A stretch of 60,131 bases of DNA from Bacteroidales bacterium (GTDB taxonomy: Bacteria > Bacteroidota > Bacteroidia > Bacteroidales > UBA932): NCBI GenBank assembly GCA_017452265.1, contig JAFTMS010000017.1, positions 1 through 60,131 of the forward strand. Reading direction: 5' to 3'. Position numbers and translations under genes: made by a program. Under the pieces are notes generated by a model. The model did not search any database. It was given only the letters and a program-made list of their open reading frames with translations, and was not told where the DNA came from. Shown here in pieces: positions 1 through 7,651 of the stretch. Within the stretch, counting starts at the first letter, position 1; every line of letters begins with the position of its first letter.

Positions 1-225
1 AGGGTTAGGGGTGTAATCCCACGCAAAGGTGAGTTTACTGTTGTTGTCCGTCCACGAAGCACGTGTGGCGGCATTGTCATTGCCCGCACTGCCGCCCAGT
101 CGCAGATGACGCCCGACCGTAGGGGTATCGGGCACATCGGGAGTCTCCGGACCGACAGGTTCCTTCGCGCAGCCGGAAAACAGCAATGCTGCAAGGATGC
201 ATATAGTTGATATTCTCGTTTTCAT
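1..225 (-). CDS. Fimbrillin-like lipoprotein, 5' part only
   Basis: The 75 visible codons begin with a lipoprotein signal peptide ending in the lipobox LFSGC (Cys19), followed by a Pro/Asp/Thr-rich spacer (residues 20-40) and then a stretch containing TRASWTD. A Thr-Arg-Ala-x-Trp pattern shortly after a lipid Cys is typical of Bacteroidota fimbrillin/Mfa-like and related surface lipoproteins, so I infer an outer-membrane-anchored surface protein. The gene runs off the left window edge, so length and C-terminal domains are unknown. An in-frame ATG two codons upstream (231) is an alternative start. It lies 44 nt downstream of the small-peptide gene at 270-425 on the same strand and is probably co-transcribed with it. 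A leucine-rich-repeat or other surface lipoprotein is a possible alternative. Confidence 0.7.
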   Translation of the reverse strand, partial: MKTRISTICILAALLFSGCAKEPVGPETPDVPDTPTVGRHLRLGGSAGNDNAATRASWTDNNSKLTFAWDYTPNP

Positions 226-269
226 AAGCATTTCAAATCCTTTATCAAAATCTTTCACCGAATTCATGA

Positions 270-425
270 TCACCATCCAAATTCATATTCCTCATAGGTA
301 TCGAGGCCTTCTCCTCCATCCCAATCGAGGACAGAGGCGTTCATGACAGCCTGCTCGACCATAATTTCCAGAATCTCCATTTTAGGAGGCTCGTAAACAT
401 TGTCAGTCTTCTTGCTCATATTCAT
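270..425 (-). CDS. Small Bacteroidota peptide, 51 residues
   Basis: A 51-residue ORF with ATG start and TGA stop. It has a basic start (MNMSKKTD), then a Tyr-x-Pro-Pro-x-x-Glu segment (YEPPKMEILE), a hydrophobic/acidic middle ending in VMNAS, and an acidic Gly/Tyr/Trp-rich tail (WDGGEG, YEEYEFGW). Peptides of this pattern are, from general familiarity, common as unannotated small genes in Bacteroidota, often ahead of fimbrillin-like genes. No signal peptide or membrane segment is seen. The direct downstream partner is the lipoprotein at 1-225. Function unknown; it could be a leader, a structural or assembly peptide, or a precursor that is processed. The next in-frame Met (residue 3) is an alternative start. 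Confidence 0.65.
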   Translation of the reverse strand: MNMSKKTDNVYEPPKMEILEIMVEQAVMNASVLDWDGGEGLDTYEEYEFGW

Positions 426-447
426 TGTGATTTTTTGTTTGTATCAA

Positions 448-508
448 GTGCAGAAACATAGGAAAAACGCTCGCGATACCCTCGGATTTCAGGGTACCAC
501 GTACAGAA
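448..508 (+). repeat. Family-A palindromic repeat, copy A1 (degenerate)
   Basis: It begins GTGCAG, then AACATAGGAAAAACGCTCGC, GATACCCTC, a short loop and AGGGTACC, matching the other family-A copies at 7556, 15044 and 18615. The right arm is decayed after GGTACCACG, so the hairpin is shorter than in the other copies. It lies 22 bp upstream of the small-peptide gene. Confidence 0.7.
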
Positions 509-910
509 AAGGGCCTGAAATGCACGCGATGCAGTTACGGCATCAGGATGCACAGCAGACCCTCACGCATAAGGCGTGACACGACAGAAGTATGTGTGTG
601 ATGATATGTGTCAGATGATCATAGAGGTCAGGCCTCTGCCCCCCCCGAACCGGAATCGACTGATTCAAAGCGACATGGCACGTTCCCCGCAGTCCCACAC
701 CCCTGTGAGACCCACCGGCAGCACCGCCCCTATGTTCCGATATGCAAAGCATCCTTCTGACCATTTCCATGTTGGAAGCACAAAAATAGAAAAATAATTC
801 AACCTTTTACCCCCCCCTGAGGCATTTTTTCTGCAAATACAACAATATTTCATTGTTGTCAGTGATTAAACCATACAGTCACTGGCTATTACTCCCAGCT
901 GAGTTCAAGG
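509..910. other. Intergenic stretch with no supported gene
   Basis: Short open frames occur on both strands but overlap each other and show no recognisable motif. Two C-homopolymer runs (about 639-646 and 811-817) would make any long frame here unstable. Apart from the A1 repeat at its left edge and the terminator at its right edge, I see nothing definite. Confidence 0.6.
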
Positions 911-941
911 ATAAAAAATAAGTCCTGCATTTCTGCAGGAC
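911..941 (-). terminator. Rho-independent terminator of the 990-1733 gene
   Basis: A perfect 8-bp stem GTCCTGCA / TGCAGGAC (922-929, 934-941) with a TTTC loop, followed on the minus strand by a T-rich run (plus-strand 911-920 is ataaaaaata). It sits 49 nt past the stop codon of the minus-strand gene. Confidence 0.75.
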
Positions 942-989
942 CATAAGACTTCATATTGCGCAGGTCTTATTCTGATGCGAAGAATAACG

Positions 990-1733
990 TCAGAAGCGCA
1001 TTGCGAGGGTGAGGCCGGCGGTCGGCTGAAGGCCTGAGGCTGTCTTTACGTAGTCGAGGGACGGATAGAGATCCACTTCAAGGGAATATGTACGCATGAG
1101 GTCGCGTTCGTACATGTTCTTTATCTTTGCCACCTGCACCGCGTCTATGATCGACCATATCTGCGATGTCAGCATGATTGCAAGTCCGCCCCACACCAAA
1201 GGCTCCGGATCGCCGAGATGAATAGCCCCGCCCATCATGAGTCCGTATCCCAGACATGATCCTCCGAGGAAGCCGACGCCTCGCCAGCCCTCGCCGCATA
1301 TCATCTGACCGAGTCCGGGGATGAAATACGATGCCACACCGACTCCGGCAGGATTGTGCGTCTGCACGAGGCCTCTGGTATATTCCTTAGGGTTGTAAAG
1401 ATGCCTGTATTCCCTGTACTTCATGCCCGGCTTTATGCCCTGGACCGGCTCACGATAGCCGTAAAGGAGAGGATCGTACTGGCCTGCAGTGGCCTTGATG
1501 ACCTCATTGCGGCCGGATTCATACTTTATGAGCACGACCTCGGACTTCATGATTGTATATTCCACACCGTCGGACTCGTCATAAAGGGTGTATGTAATCG
1601 TATCCGTTCCGACTGCCGTGACCTTTGCGCGGATTTCGCTTCCATCCTTCCTTGTCACGATGTCCTGTGCCGAAGCTGCAACGGCGCCTGAGATGAGGGC
1701 CGTCAGGAGAATGATCATTTTCTTCATATCCAT
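990..1733 (-). CDS. Secreted/outer-membrane protein of unknown function
   Basis: 247 residues with a cleavable signal peptide (MKKMIILLTALISGAVAASA, starting at residue 3) and likely cleavage after ASA. Residues about 24-75 contain a K-D-G-S-E-I...TYTLYD...V-L-I-K-Y-E-S-G pattern resembling the small beta-rich repeats of Bacteroidota periplasmic proteins. Residues about 130-205 hold a glycine-rich hydrophobic region (SYFIPGLGQMICGEGWRG) with two to three probable membrane segments, similar to the P-G-L-G-Q motif of TM2/DUF5683-like proteins. The C-terminus (LTLAMRF) ends like an outer-membrane strand. It has its own terminator at 911-941 and appears to be monocistronic. Function not assigned. 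Confidence 0.75.
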   Translation of the reverse strand: MDMKKMIILLTALISGAVAASAQDIVTRKDGSEIRAKVTAVGTDTITYTLYDESDGVEYTIMKSEVVLIKYESGRNEVIKATAGQYDPLLYGYREPVQGIKPGMKYREYRHLYNPKEYTRGLVQTHNPAGVGVASYFIPGLGQMICGEGWRGVGFLGGSCLGYGLMMGGAIHLGDPEPLVWGGLAIMLTSQIWSIIDAVQVAKIKNMYERDLMRTYSLEVDLYPSLDYVKTASGLQPTAGLTLAMRF

Positions 1734-1799
1734 TTGTGTTTAGTTGTTGTCAGTTCCGGGAAAGATGCATATGAATATGGAAACGTTGCATCGGGATGG

Positions 1800-2765
1800 T
1801 TATTTTCCGGCTTTGTGGAGCTGCCAAGAGTTGTAGAGGTTGTGCCAGATGCTGTACAGGCCTCCGACTATGGCGGTCTCCGGTGTCATGAACGTATATC
1901 CCATCCAGATTGCGAACACCGTATTCTTCTGACCGAGAGCCTGACCTGCAGTCACTTTGCGGCTTTCCTTTCCGGCCCGGCGGCCGTAGCGGCTTCCGAC
2001 GAATTTTCCGACGGCGAACTGGACTGCGCAGCAGGCCAGCGAGACGGCTGCGATCAGCAGAAGCAGTCCGATGTGCAGCTGGCTGTGGACTATGGATTTG
2101 GTTGTCACTGCTATTGCAAGCGTGAGGGCGACCGCCCACAGGTAGAAAGGCAGATCGGGCCACTGCAGGAGCTTTCTGTGGAGCTGCGGAAGCAGATAAC
2201 GCACCAGCCATGCACATATGCAGGGCAGGATGAGAAGCGGAAAGACCTTTGCCATGATCATGCTGAAGGCCATCCAGAATGTCATGCCCTCGATCGGCTG
2301 GATCAGCGGAACCACGAGCGGAACAAGCAGGGCCGCAAGCATGTTCACAAGAATAGTATATGCTGTAATTCCCGCCACATCCCCTCCTAATTTGCGTGTG
2401 ACCACAGCTGCAGCGGTGGCTGTCGGACATATAAGGCACAGCATGGCGCTTTCAATCAGTACAAGCCACTCCTGTGCTCCATGTGCCTTCTCAAGGGCAT
2501 ATGCACCGAGACCAAGCAGTACGAACAGTCCGCCCTGCACCAGCAGCAGCCACCAATGCCATCTGTGAGGCTTGAGTTCACGCGGCTCTATCCGGCAGAA
2601 TGTCAGGAAAAGCATGGAGAAGATAAGCAGCGGCTGCAGAACGCCCACCAGACCGTTCAGAAACGGCCCTGCAACATGGAGCGGCTCAACCGCATGGTAT
2701 ATGAGATATATGGATGCTCCGGCAATCATCGCTATCGGCAGCATCCACTCCTTCAAAAACCTCAT
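1800..2765 (-). CDS. BASS-family (bile acid:Na+ symporter-like) transporter
   Basis: 321 residues with about ten hydrophobic segments and few charged loops. The conserved pattern of the bile-acid/sodium symporter superfamily is visible: an Asn/Pro-poor core with CLICPTATAAAVVTRKLGG (about residues 110-128) and a second crossover region near GQKNTVFAIWMGYTF (about 278-292). Substrate cannot be told; family members move bile acids, pantothenate, pyruvate or keto acids in symport with sodium. The ATG overlaps the murA stop in an ATGA, so it is translationally coupled as the third gene of murB-murA-BASS. Confidence 0.8.
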   Translation of the reverse strand: MRFLKEWMLPIAMIAGASIYLIYHAVEPLHVAGPFLNGLVGVLQPLLIFSMLFLTFCRIEPRELKPHRWHWWLLLVQGGLFVLLGLGAYALEKAHGAQEWLVLIESAMLCLICPTATAAAVVTRKLGGDVAGITAYTILVNMLAALLVPLVVPLIQPIEGMTFWMAFSMIMAKVFPLLILPCICAWLVRYLLPQLHRKLLQWPDLPFYLWAVALTLAIAVTTKSIVHSQLHIGLLLLIAAVSLACCAVQFAVGKFVGSRYGRRAGKESRKVTAGQALGQKNTVFAIWMGYTFMTPETAIVGGLYSIWHNLYNSWQLHKAGK

Positions 2766-4075
2766 TGTCTTGTGATTCTCGCTCCGAGGGCATTCAGGCG
2801 CCGGTCTATGTCTTCGTAGCCTCTGTCTATCTGTTCGATGTTGCTGATTACGCTTGTTCCCTTCGCAGACATCGCCGCTATCAGCATGGCGATACCGGCA
2901 CGTATGTCAGGCGAGGTCATGTTGCCGGCACGGAGCTGGTATCTGTGGTCGTGGCCGATGACCACCGCCCTGTGCGGATCGCAGAGGATGATCTGCGCGC
3001 CCATGTCTATAAGCTTGTCGACAAAGAAGAGGCGGCTCTCGAACATCTTCTGATGTATAAGGACGCTTCCCTTGCACTGGGTTGCGGTCACGAGCATGAC
3101 ACTGAGAAGGTCCGGAGATATGCCCGGCCACGGAGCATCGGACACGTTGAGTATCGAACCGTCGAGGAACGAATCGATCACATAACTTTCCTGCTCCGGA
3201 ATGCATATATCGTCTCCCCTGCGCTCCAGATTGATTCCAAGACGGCGGAAGGCCTCCGGAATCATGCCCAGTTCGTCGTATGCCACATCCTTGATGGTTA
3301 TCGAACTGCGGTTCATAGCAGCAAGGGCGATGAACGAACCGATTTCTATCATGTCGGGAAGTATCCTGTGTTCAGTGCCGTGAAGTTCCGACACTCCCGT
3401 GATCTTCAGCAGGTTGGAGCCGATTCCTTCAATCTTGGCGCCCATCCTCACAAGCATACGGCAGAGTTGCTGCACGTACGGTTCGCAGGCGGCATTGTAT
3501 ATCGTCGTATCCCCTTTGGCAAGGACGGCAGCCATGACTATGTTTGCCGTACCCGTCACCGAAGCCTCGTCCAGAAGCATGTAGCGGCCCTCCAGAGTCT
3601 TTCCTTCCGGCACGTGGAGATGGAACGCCTTCTTCTCGCTGTCGTATTCCTGCTCAGCTCCAAGATTCATGAATCCGAGGATATGGGTGTCCACCCTGCG
3701 ACGGCCTATCTGGTCTCCGCCCGGCTTTGGGAAATATGCCTGACCGAACCGCGCGAGAAGCGGTCCTACCACCATCACCGAGCCACGCAGCTTCGCACAT
3801 TTGGATACGAAATCGGGACTCAGCACATAATCCGGATCGATTTCGTCCGCCCGGAATGTATATACACCCTTATCGTGACGCGTCACCTTCACACCCATGC
3901 CCTCCAGCAGGAGGATGAGGTTCCTGATGTCAAGTATCTCCGGGATATTGGATATCGTCACATCCTCTCCCGTGAGAAGTGCCGCGCTGATCACCTGCAG
4001 CGCCTCATTCTTCGCCCCTTGCGGCCTGATCGTTCCGCTGAGCCGATGTCCTCCTTCTACAACAAATGAACTCAT
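2762..4075 (-). CDS. murA: UDP-N-acetylglucosamine 1-carboxyvinyltransferase
   Basis: 437 residues, full length. MurA transfers enolpyruvate from PEP to UDP-GlcNAc, the first committed cytoplasmic step of peptidoglycan synthesis. Lys22-Asn23 (GAKNEAL) match the PEP-binding pair. The active-site loop reads PGGDQIGRRRVDTH, so the usual catalytic Cys115 is replaced by Asp121. In characterised MurA enzymes a Cys-to-Asp change keeps activity and gives fosfomycin insensitivity. Later motifs (DEASVTGTAN, DMIEIGSF, SPDIRAG) are intact. It starts 7 nt after murB, and its stop overlaps the start of the BASS transporter. Confidence 0.97.
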   Translation of the reverse strand: MSSFVVEGGHRLSGTIRPQGAKNEALQVISAALLTGEDVTISNIPEILDIRNLILLLEGMGVKVTRHDKGVYTFRADEIDPDYVLSPDFVSKCAKLRGSVMVVGPLLARFGQAYFPKPGGDQIGRRRVDTHILGFMNLGAEQEYDSEKKAFHLHVPEGKTLEGRYMLLDEASVTGTANIVMAAVLAKGDTTIYNAACEPYVQQLCRMLVRMGAKIEGIGSNLLKITGVSELHGTEHRILPDMIEIGSFIALAAMNRSSITIKDVAYDELGMIPEAFRRLGINLERRGDDICIPEQESYVIDSFLDGSILNVSDAPWPGISPDLLSVMLVTATQCKGSVLIHQKMFESRLFFVDKLIDMGAQIILCDPHRAVVIGHDHRYQLRAGNMTSPDIRAGIAMLIAAMSAKGTSVISNIEQIDRGYEDIDRRLNALGARITRQ

Positions 4076-4082
4076 GAAATCT

Positions 4083-5126
4083 TTACCTTATATGTTCGAC
4101 TTCGGGGTGGAGCTCTATGCCGAATCTTGCATTTACGGAAGCTATGATGCGCTTCTCCAGACCGATGATTTCCTCGGGATAGGCTTCGCCGGTATAGTTT
4201 ACAATCACAAGCGGCTGCCTGTCATATACGGCAGCGCCTCCGCTCCTTCTTCCCTTCCAGCCGCACTGTTCGATGAGCCATGCAGCAGGCACCTTGACCA
4301 TATCCTCAGGCAGGTCATAGTGCGGCACCTTGCAACCGGCACCATGTTCGGCTTCCGCCGCTGCCTCTATGCTGCGGAAATGCTCCTTCGTGATGACCGG
4401 ATTCTTGAAGAAACTGCCCGCACTGCCCATCACAGACGGTTCAGGAAGCTTCTCCTTGCGTATCTTTATTATGGTACGGCGTATCAGTTCCGGCGTCGGT
4501 TCATTTCCCGACGAGGCTTCCGACACTGCCTCGCACAGATGGCCGTATTCCAGCCTCGGCTGCGGTTCGCGTGAAAGCGCGAAGACCACATGCGTCACTA
4601 TATACCTTCCCTTGATTTCCGGATTCTTGAATATGGAATAACGATAACCGTATCCGCATTCCTCCACATCGAAATGCACGAATTCCTCTTCAACCGTATC
4701 ATAGCAGTACACCCTGCTTATGACATCCTTCACCTCGACTCCGTATGCACCGATGTTCTGCACGGCAGATGCTCCCACCTCGCCCGGAATGTGCGATAGG
4801 TTCTCCACGCCCCAGAGGCCCTCCCTGGCCGCCCAGGCGCAGAAGTCGTCGAACACTACGCCGGCCCCGACTGAGACGAAAACCGCAGAAGATTCATCCA
4901 GCACTTCCATGAAATTGATCTTGGAATGCAGGACCGTGCCGTTGAAGTCCTGCGTAAAAAGCAGGTTGCTTCCTCCGCCGATATGCAGTACCGGGCGTGC
5001 AAGCTCTTCGAACTCGATGTCCACGAGATCTGCCACGCTGTCATATTCAATGAAGCAGCGTGCCTTCACCTTCATCCCGAAGGTGTTCATCTTTGTCAGA
5101 TCCTGATAGTATTCCTTCCTTATCAT
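4083..5126 (-). CDS. murB: UDP-N-acetylenolpyruvoylglucosamine reductase
   Basis: 347 residues from the ATG at 5126; the upstream in-frame extension begins only with TTG and is not needed. MurB uses NADPH and FAD to reduce the MurA product to UDP-MurNAc. FAD-binding features are IGGGSNLLF (about residues 50-58) and the IPGEVGASAVQNIGAYG region (about 113-129). The catalytic Ser-containing segment GSAGSFFKNP (about 232-241) and the C-terminal Glu (HPEVEH) are present. The family has type I and II architectures; the length and extra C-terminal region fit type I. It is the first gene of the murB-murA-BASS operon. Confidence 0.96.
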   Translation of the reverse strand: MIRKEYYQDLTKMNTFGMKVKARCFIEYDSVADLVDIEFEELARPVLHIGGGSNLLFTQDFNGTVLHSKINFMEVLDESSAVFVSVGAGVVFDDFCAWAAREGLWGVENLSHIPGEVGASAVQNIGAYGVEVKDVISRVYCYDTVEEEFVHFDVEECGYGYRYSIFKNPEIKGRYIVTHVVFALSREPQPRLEYGHLCEAVSEASSGNEPTPELIRRTIIKIRKEKLPEPSVMGSAGSFFKNPVITKEHFRSIEAAAEAEHGAGCKVPHYDLPEDMVKVPAAWLIEQCGWKGRRSGGAAVYDRQPLVIVNYTGEAYPEEIIGLEKRIIASVNARFGIELHPEVEHIR

Positions 5127-5195
5127 ACTCAAATTTCGCAAGTGCCGTTTTTCGGCATAGCATCTAATCAATTATCAGCCAAGTGATTATATAAT

Positions 5196-5203
5196 CAAAG
5201 GTA
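5196..5203 (-). promoter_or_regulatory. Promoter -7 box upstream of murB
   Basis: On the minus strand this reads TACCTTTG, an exact match to the Bacteroidota -7 consensus TAnnTTTG, about 70 nt upstream of the murB ATG. No clear TTTG is found about 19 nt further upstream. A short GCCG-AAAAA-CGGC hairpin lies in the inferred leader. Confidence 0.55.
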
Positions 5204-5289
5204 GGAATTTTTACCGACCCTTGATTGCATATATTTTTGTATATCAAGCAATTAGCTGATGCGCCAATTATTCAAAGGCTGTCTGGTCA

Positions 5290-7467
5290 TCAGCCGATTT
5301 CTGCTCCATTGCAAAGGGTCTCCTGCGGCGTGATGAAACGCATCCTGCCGTCGTTCTGACGGGCCATCAGGATCATTCCCTTCGACTCGATGCCACGGAT
5401 CTTGCGCGGAGCCAGATTTGCGAGGATGCATATCTGCTTTCCGACCATTTCCTCCGGAGAATACTGCTCTGCGATTCCGGATACGATCACCCTCTTGTCG
5501 ATGCCCGTATCTATCGTCAGCTTCAGCAGCTTGTCTGTCTTAGGCACACGCTCCGCCTCAAGAACCGTCGCCGTGCGTATATCCATCTTCTCGAAGTCCT
5601 CGAATGTGCATTCGTTCTTCTGGGGCGTAACCACAGCCGCCTCGGCAGCCTTTGCAGCAGCCTCACGCTCGGCACGGATGGCATTGAGACGGGCAATCTG
5701 TGCGTCCACAACCTCGTCTTCTATCTTTGCGAAAAGCAGTGCCGGCTGGTTCAGCTGATGGCCTGCCGGAAGGAGGGACGGGCTGCCGAGGTCGGACCAT
5801 GAGAGGGAGATTGCCTCGCAAGGACATGAATCTGCACAATGCTTTGTATGGAGTGCGGCGCCCTCTTCAGCCGTATAGCGGTTCTCTGTCGCCTCGCCTT
5901 CTCCTGAGCGATGGTCTGTGCCCGCTGCGACACCCACATTCAGGATGCCGCGGAGCTTCTCGCTTGAGAACGGCAGGAACGGCTCGAATGCGATTGCGAG
6001 AGATGCACATATCTGCAGGGAAACATTCAGGATAGACGCAGTCCTGTCCATATCCGTCTTCGCAACCTTCCACGGCTCTGTGTCCGTAAGGTACTTGTTT
6101 CCGAGACGGGCTATGTTCATGGCCTCCTTGAGGGCCTCGCGGAACTTGTAGCCGTCGAGATAGCGTTCCATTTCCGCCTTGAGCGGCTGAATCTGCGAAA
6201 GCGTCTCTGCATCAACCGGTTCCGGCTTCATATCCGCCGGCACCTTTCCGTCGAAATACTTATGTGTAAGCACCACGGCACGGTTTACGAAATTGCCGAG
6301 AATGGCAACGAGCTCGCTGTTGTTGCGTGCCTGGAAGTCCTTCCATGAGAAATCATTGTCCTTTGTCTCAGGAGCATTGGCCGTCAGGACGTAACGCAGG
6401 ACATCCTCCTGGCCCGGGAACTGTTCCAGATACTCATGAAGCCATACGGCCCATCCGCGTGAAGTCGAAATCTTGTCGCCCTCAAGATTCAGGAACTCGT
6501 TTGCAGGCACATTGTCCGGCAGGATATAGCTGCCGTCCGCCTTCAGCATCGACGGGAACACGATGCAGTGGAATACGATGTTGTCCTTGCCGATGAAGTG
6601 AACGAGCTTGGTATCCTCACTCTTCCACCACTTTTCCCAGCTCTGCGGAAGGAGTTCCTGAGTATTCGAGATGTATCCGATCGGTGCATCGAACCATACG
6701 TAAAGCACCTTTCCGTCGGCGCCTTCCACCGGCACGGGAACGCCCCAGTTGAGGTCCCGGCTCACGGCACGAGGCTGAAGTCCGCCGTCAATCCAGCTCT
6801 TGCACTGGCCGTACACATTGCTTCTCCACTCCTTGTGGCCGTCGAGAATCCACTCCGAAAGCCAGCCTTCATACCGGTCCAGAGGCAGATACCAATGCTT
6901 CGTTTCCTTCTTCACGAGTTCGCCGCCGCTGAGGGCAGACTTCGGATTTATCAGTTCGTCCGGACTGAGCGTGGCGCCACACTTCTCGCACTGGTCTCCA
7001 TAGGCTCCCTCCGCACCGCATCGAGGACATGTACCCGTGATGTAACGGTCTGCAAGGAAGGTCTTGGTTTCCTCATCATAATACTGCTCGCTCACCTTCT
7101 CGATGAACTTTCCTTCGTCATAAAGCTTGCGGAAGAAGTCCGACGCGTTTTTCGCATGTACCTTCGACGATGTACGTGAATATATGTCGAAATTGATTCC
7201 AAGTCCTGTGAATGAATCCTTTATGATTTTGTGATACCTGTCCACAATGTCCTGCGGAGTGCATCCTTCCTTCTGCGCCTTGATGGTGATAGGCACACCA
7301 TGCTCGTCCGAACCGCAGACATACAGTACATCCTCACCCTTCATCCTCAGATACCTCACATAGATGTCCGCAGGCACATATACACCGGCCAGATGGCCGA
7401 TATGAACCGGTCCGTTCGCATAAGGAAGCGCACAGGTCACAAGCGTTCTGTTGAATTTCTTACTCAT
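5290..7467 (-). CDS. metG: Methionyl-tRNA synthetase with C-terminal tRNA-binding domain
   Basis: 725 residues. It charges tRNA-Met with methionine in the cytoplasm. HIGH is at residues 22-25, a four-Cys zinc knuckle ([18 protein letters not shown]) at about 146-163, and the KMSKS equivalent is KISTS (about 340). The anticodon-binding domain follows, and an EMAP-II/OB-fold tRNA-binding domain occupies the last ~100 residues ([17 protein letters not shown]...[14 protein letters not shown]). Odd feature: between KLRGILNV and the conserved [18 protein letters not shown] there is an extra stretch of about 45 residues rich in Gly, Glu, Ala, His and Cys (around residues 522-566) that is not expected from my memory of the family. 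Reading frame is maintained through it. Confidence 0.97.
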   Translation of the reverse strand: MSKKFNRTLVTCALPYANGPVHIGHLAGVYVPADIYVRYLRMKGEDVLYVCGSDEHGVPITIKAQKEGCTPQDIVDRYHKIIKDSFTGLGINFDIYSRTSSKVHAKNASDFFRKLYDEGKFIEKVSEQYYDEETKTFLADRYITGTCPRCGAEGAYGDQCEKCGATLSPDELINPKSALSGGELVKKETKHWYLPLDRYEGWLSEWILDGHKEWRSNVYGQCKSWIDGGLQPRAVSRDLNWGVPVPVEGADGKVLYVWFDAPIGYISNTQELLPQSWEKWWKSEDTKLVHFIGKDNIVFHCIVFPSMLKADGSYILPDNVPANEFLNLEGDKISTSRGWAVWLHEYLEQFPGQEDVLRYVLTANAPETKDNDFSWKDFQARNNSELVAILGNFVNRAVVLTHKYFDGKVPADMKPEPVDAETLSQIQPLKAEMERYLDGYKFREALKEAMNIARLGNKYLTDTEPWKVAKTDMDRTASILNVSLQICASLAIAFEPFLPFSSEKLRGILNVGVAAGTDHRSGEGEATENRYTAEEGAALHTKHCADSCPCEAISLSWSDLGSPSLLPAGHQLNQPALLFAKIEDEVVDAQIARLNAIRAEREAAAKAAEAAVVTPQKNECTFEDFEKMDIRTATVLEAERVPKTDKLLKLTIDTGIDKRVIVSGIAEQYSPEEMVGKQICILANLAPRKIRGIESKGMILMARQNDGRMRFITPQETLCNGAEIG

Positions 7468-7507
7468 ATAATTGTCTTTTATCTATTTTTATCCATAACG
7501 CAACCTG

Positions 7508-7515
7508 CAAATGTA
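7508..7515 (-). promoter_or_regulatory. Promoter -7 box upstream of metG
   Basis: The minus strand reads TACATTTG, matching TAnnTTTG, 41 nt upstream of the metG ATG. The -33 element is not obvious. Confidence 0.5.
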
Positions 7516-7555
7516 CAAAATTTTACCACAACATCATCCCTCATAAAGGTATCCC

Positions 7556-7617
7556 GTGCAAAAACATATAGAAAATGCTCGCGATACCCTCTTTTTTCGG
7601 GATACCGCGAGCATTTT
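7556..7617 (+). repeat. Family-A palindromic repeat, copy A2
   Basis: The hairpin arms are AAAATGCTCGCGATACCC (7572-7589) and GGGATACCGCGAGCATTTT (7599-7617), pairing with two mismatches around a T-rich loop. The left flank begins GTGCAAAAACATA, as in the other copies. It sits between the dnaG stop and the metG promoter and could also work as a terminator for the dnaG transcript. Confidence 0.8.
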
Positions 7618-7651
7618 TCCAGCAAAACTGCGCGGGATATGATGCGGCGGA

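Noticed and set aside
543-853. Several overlapping short frames on both strands
   Set aside because: They overlap each other, run through C homopolymers and show no motif or promoter.
2714-4069. A 451-codon open frame on the plus strand opposite murA
   Set aside because: It is the antisense of murA, has no motif, and its composition mirrors the reverse complement of a clear gene.
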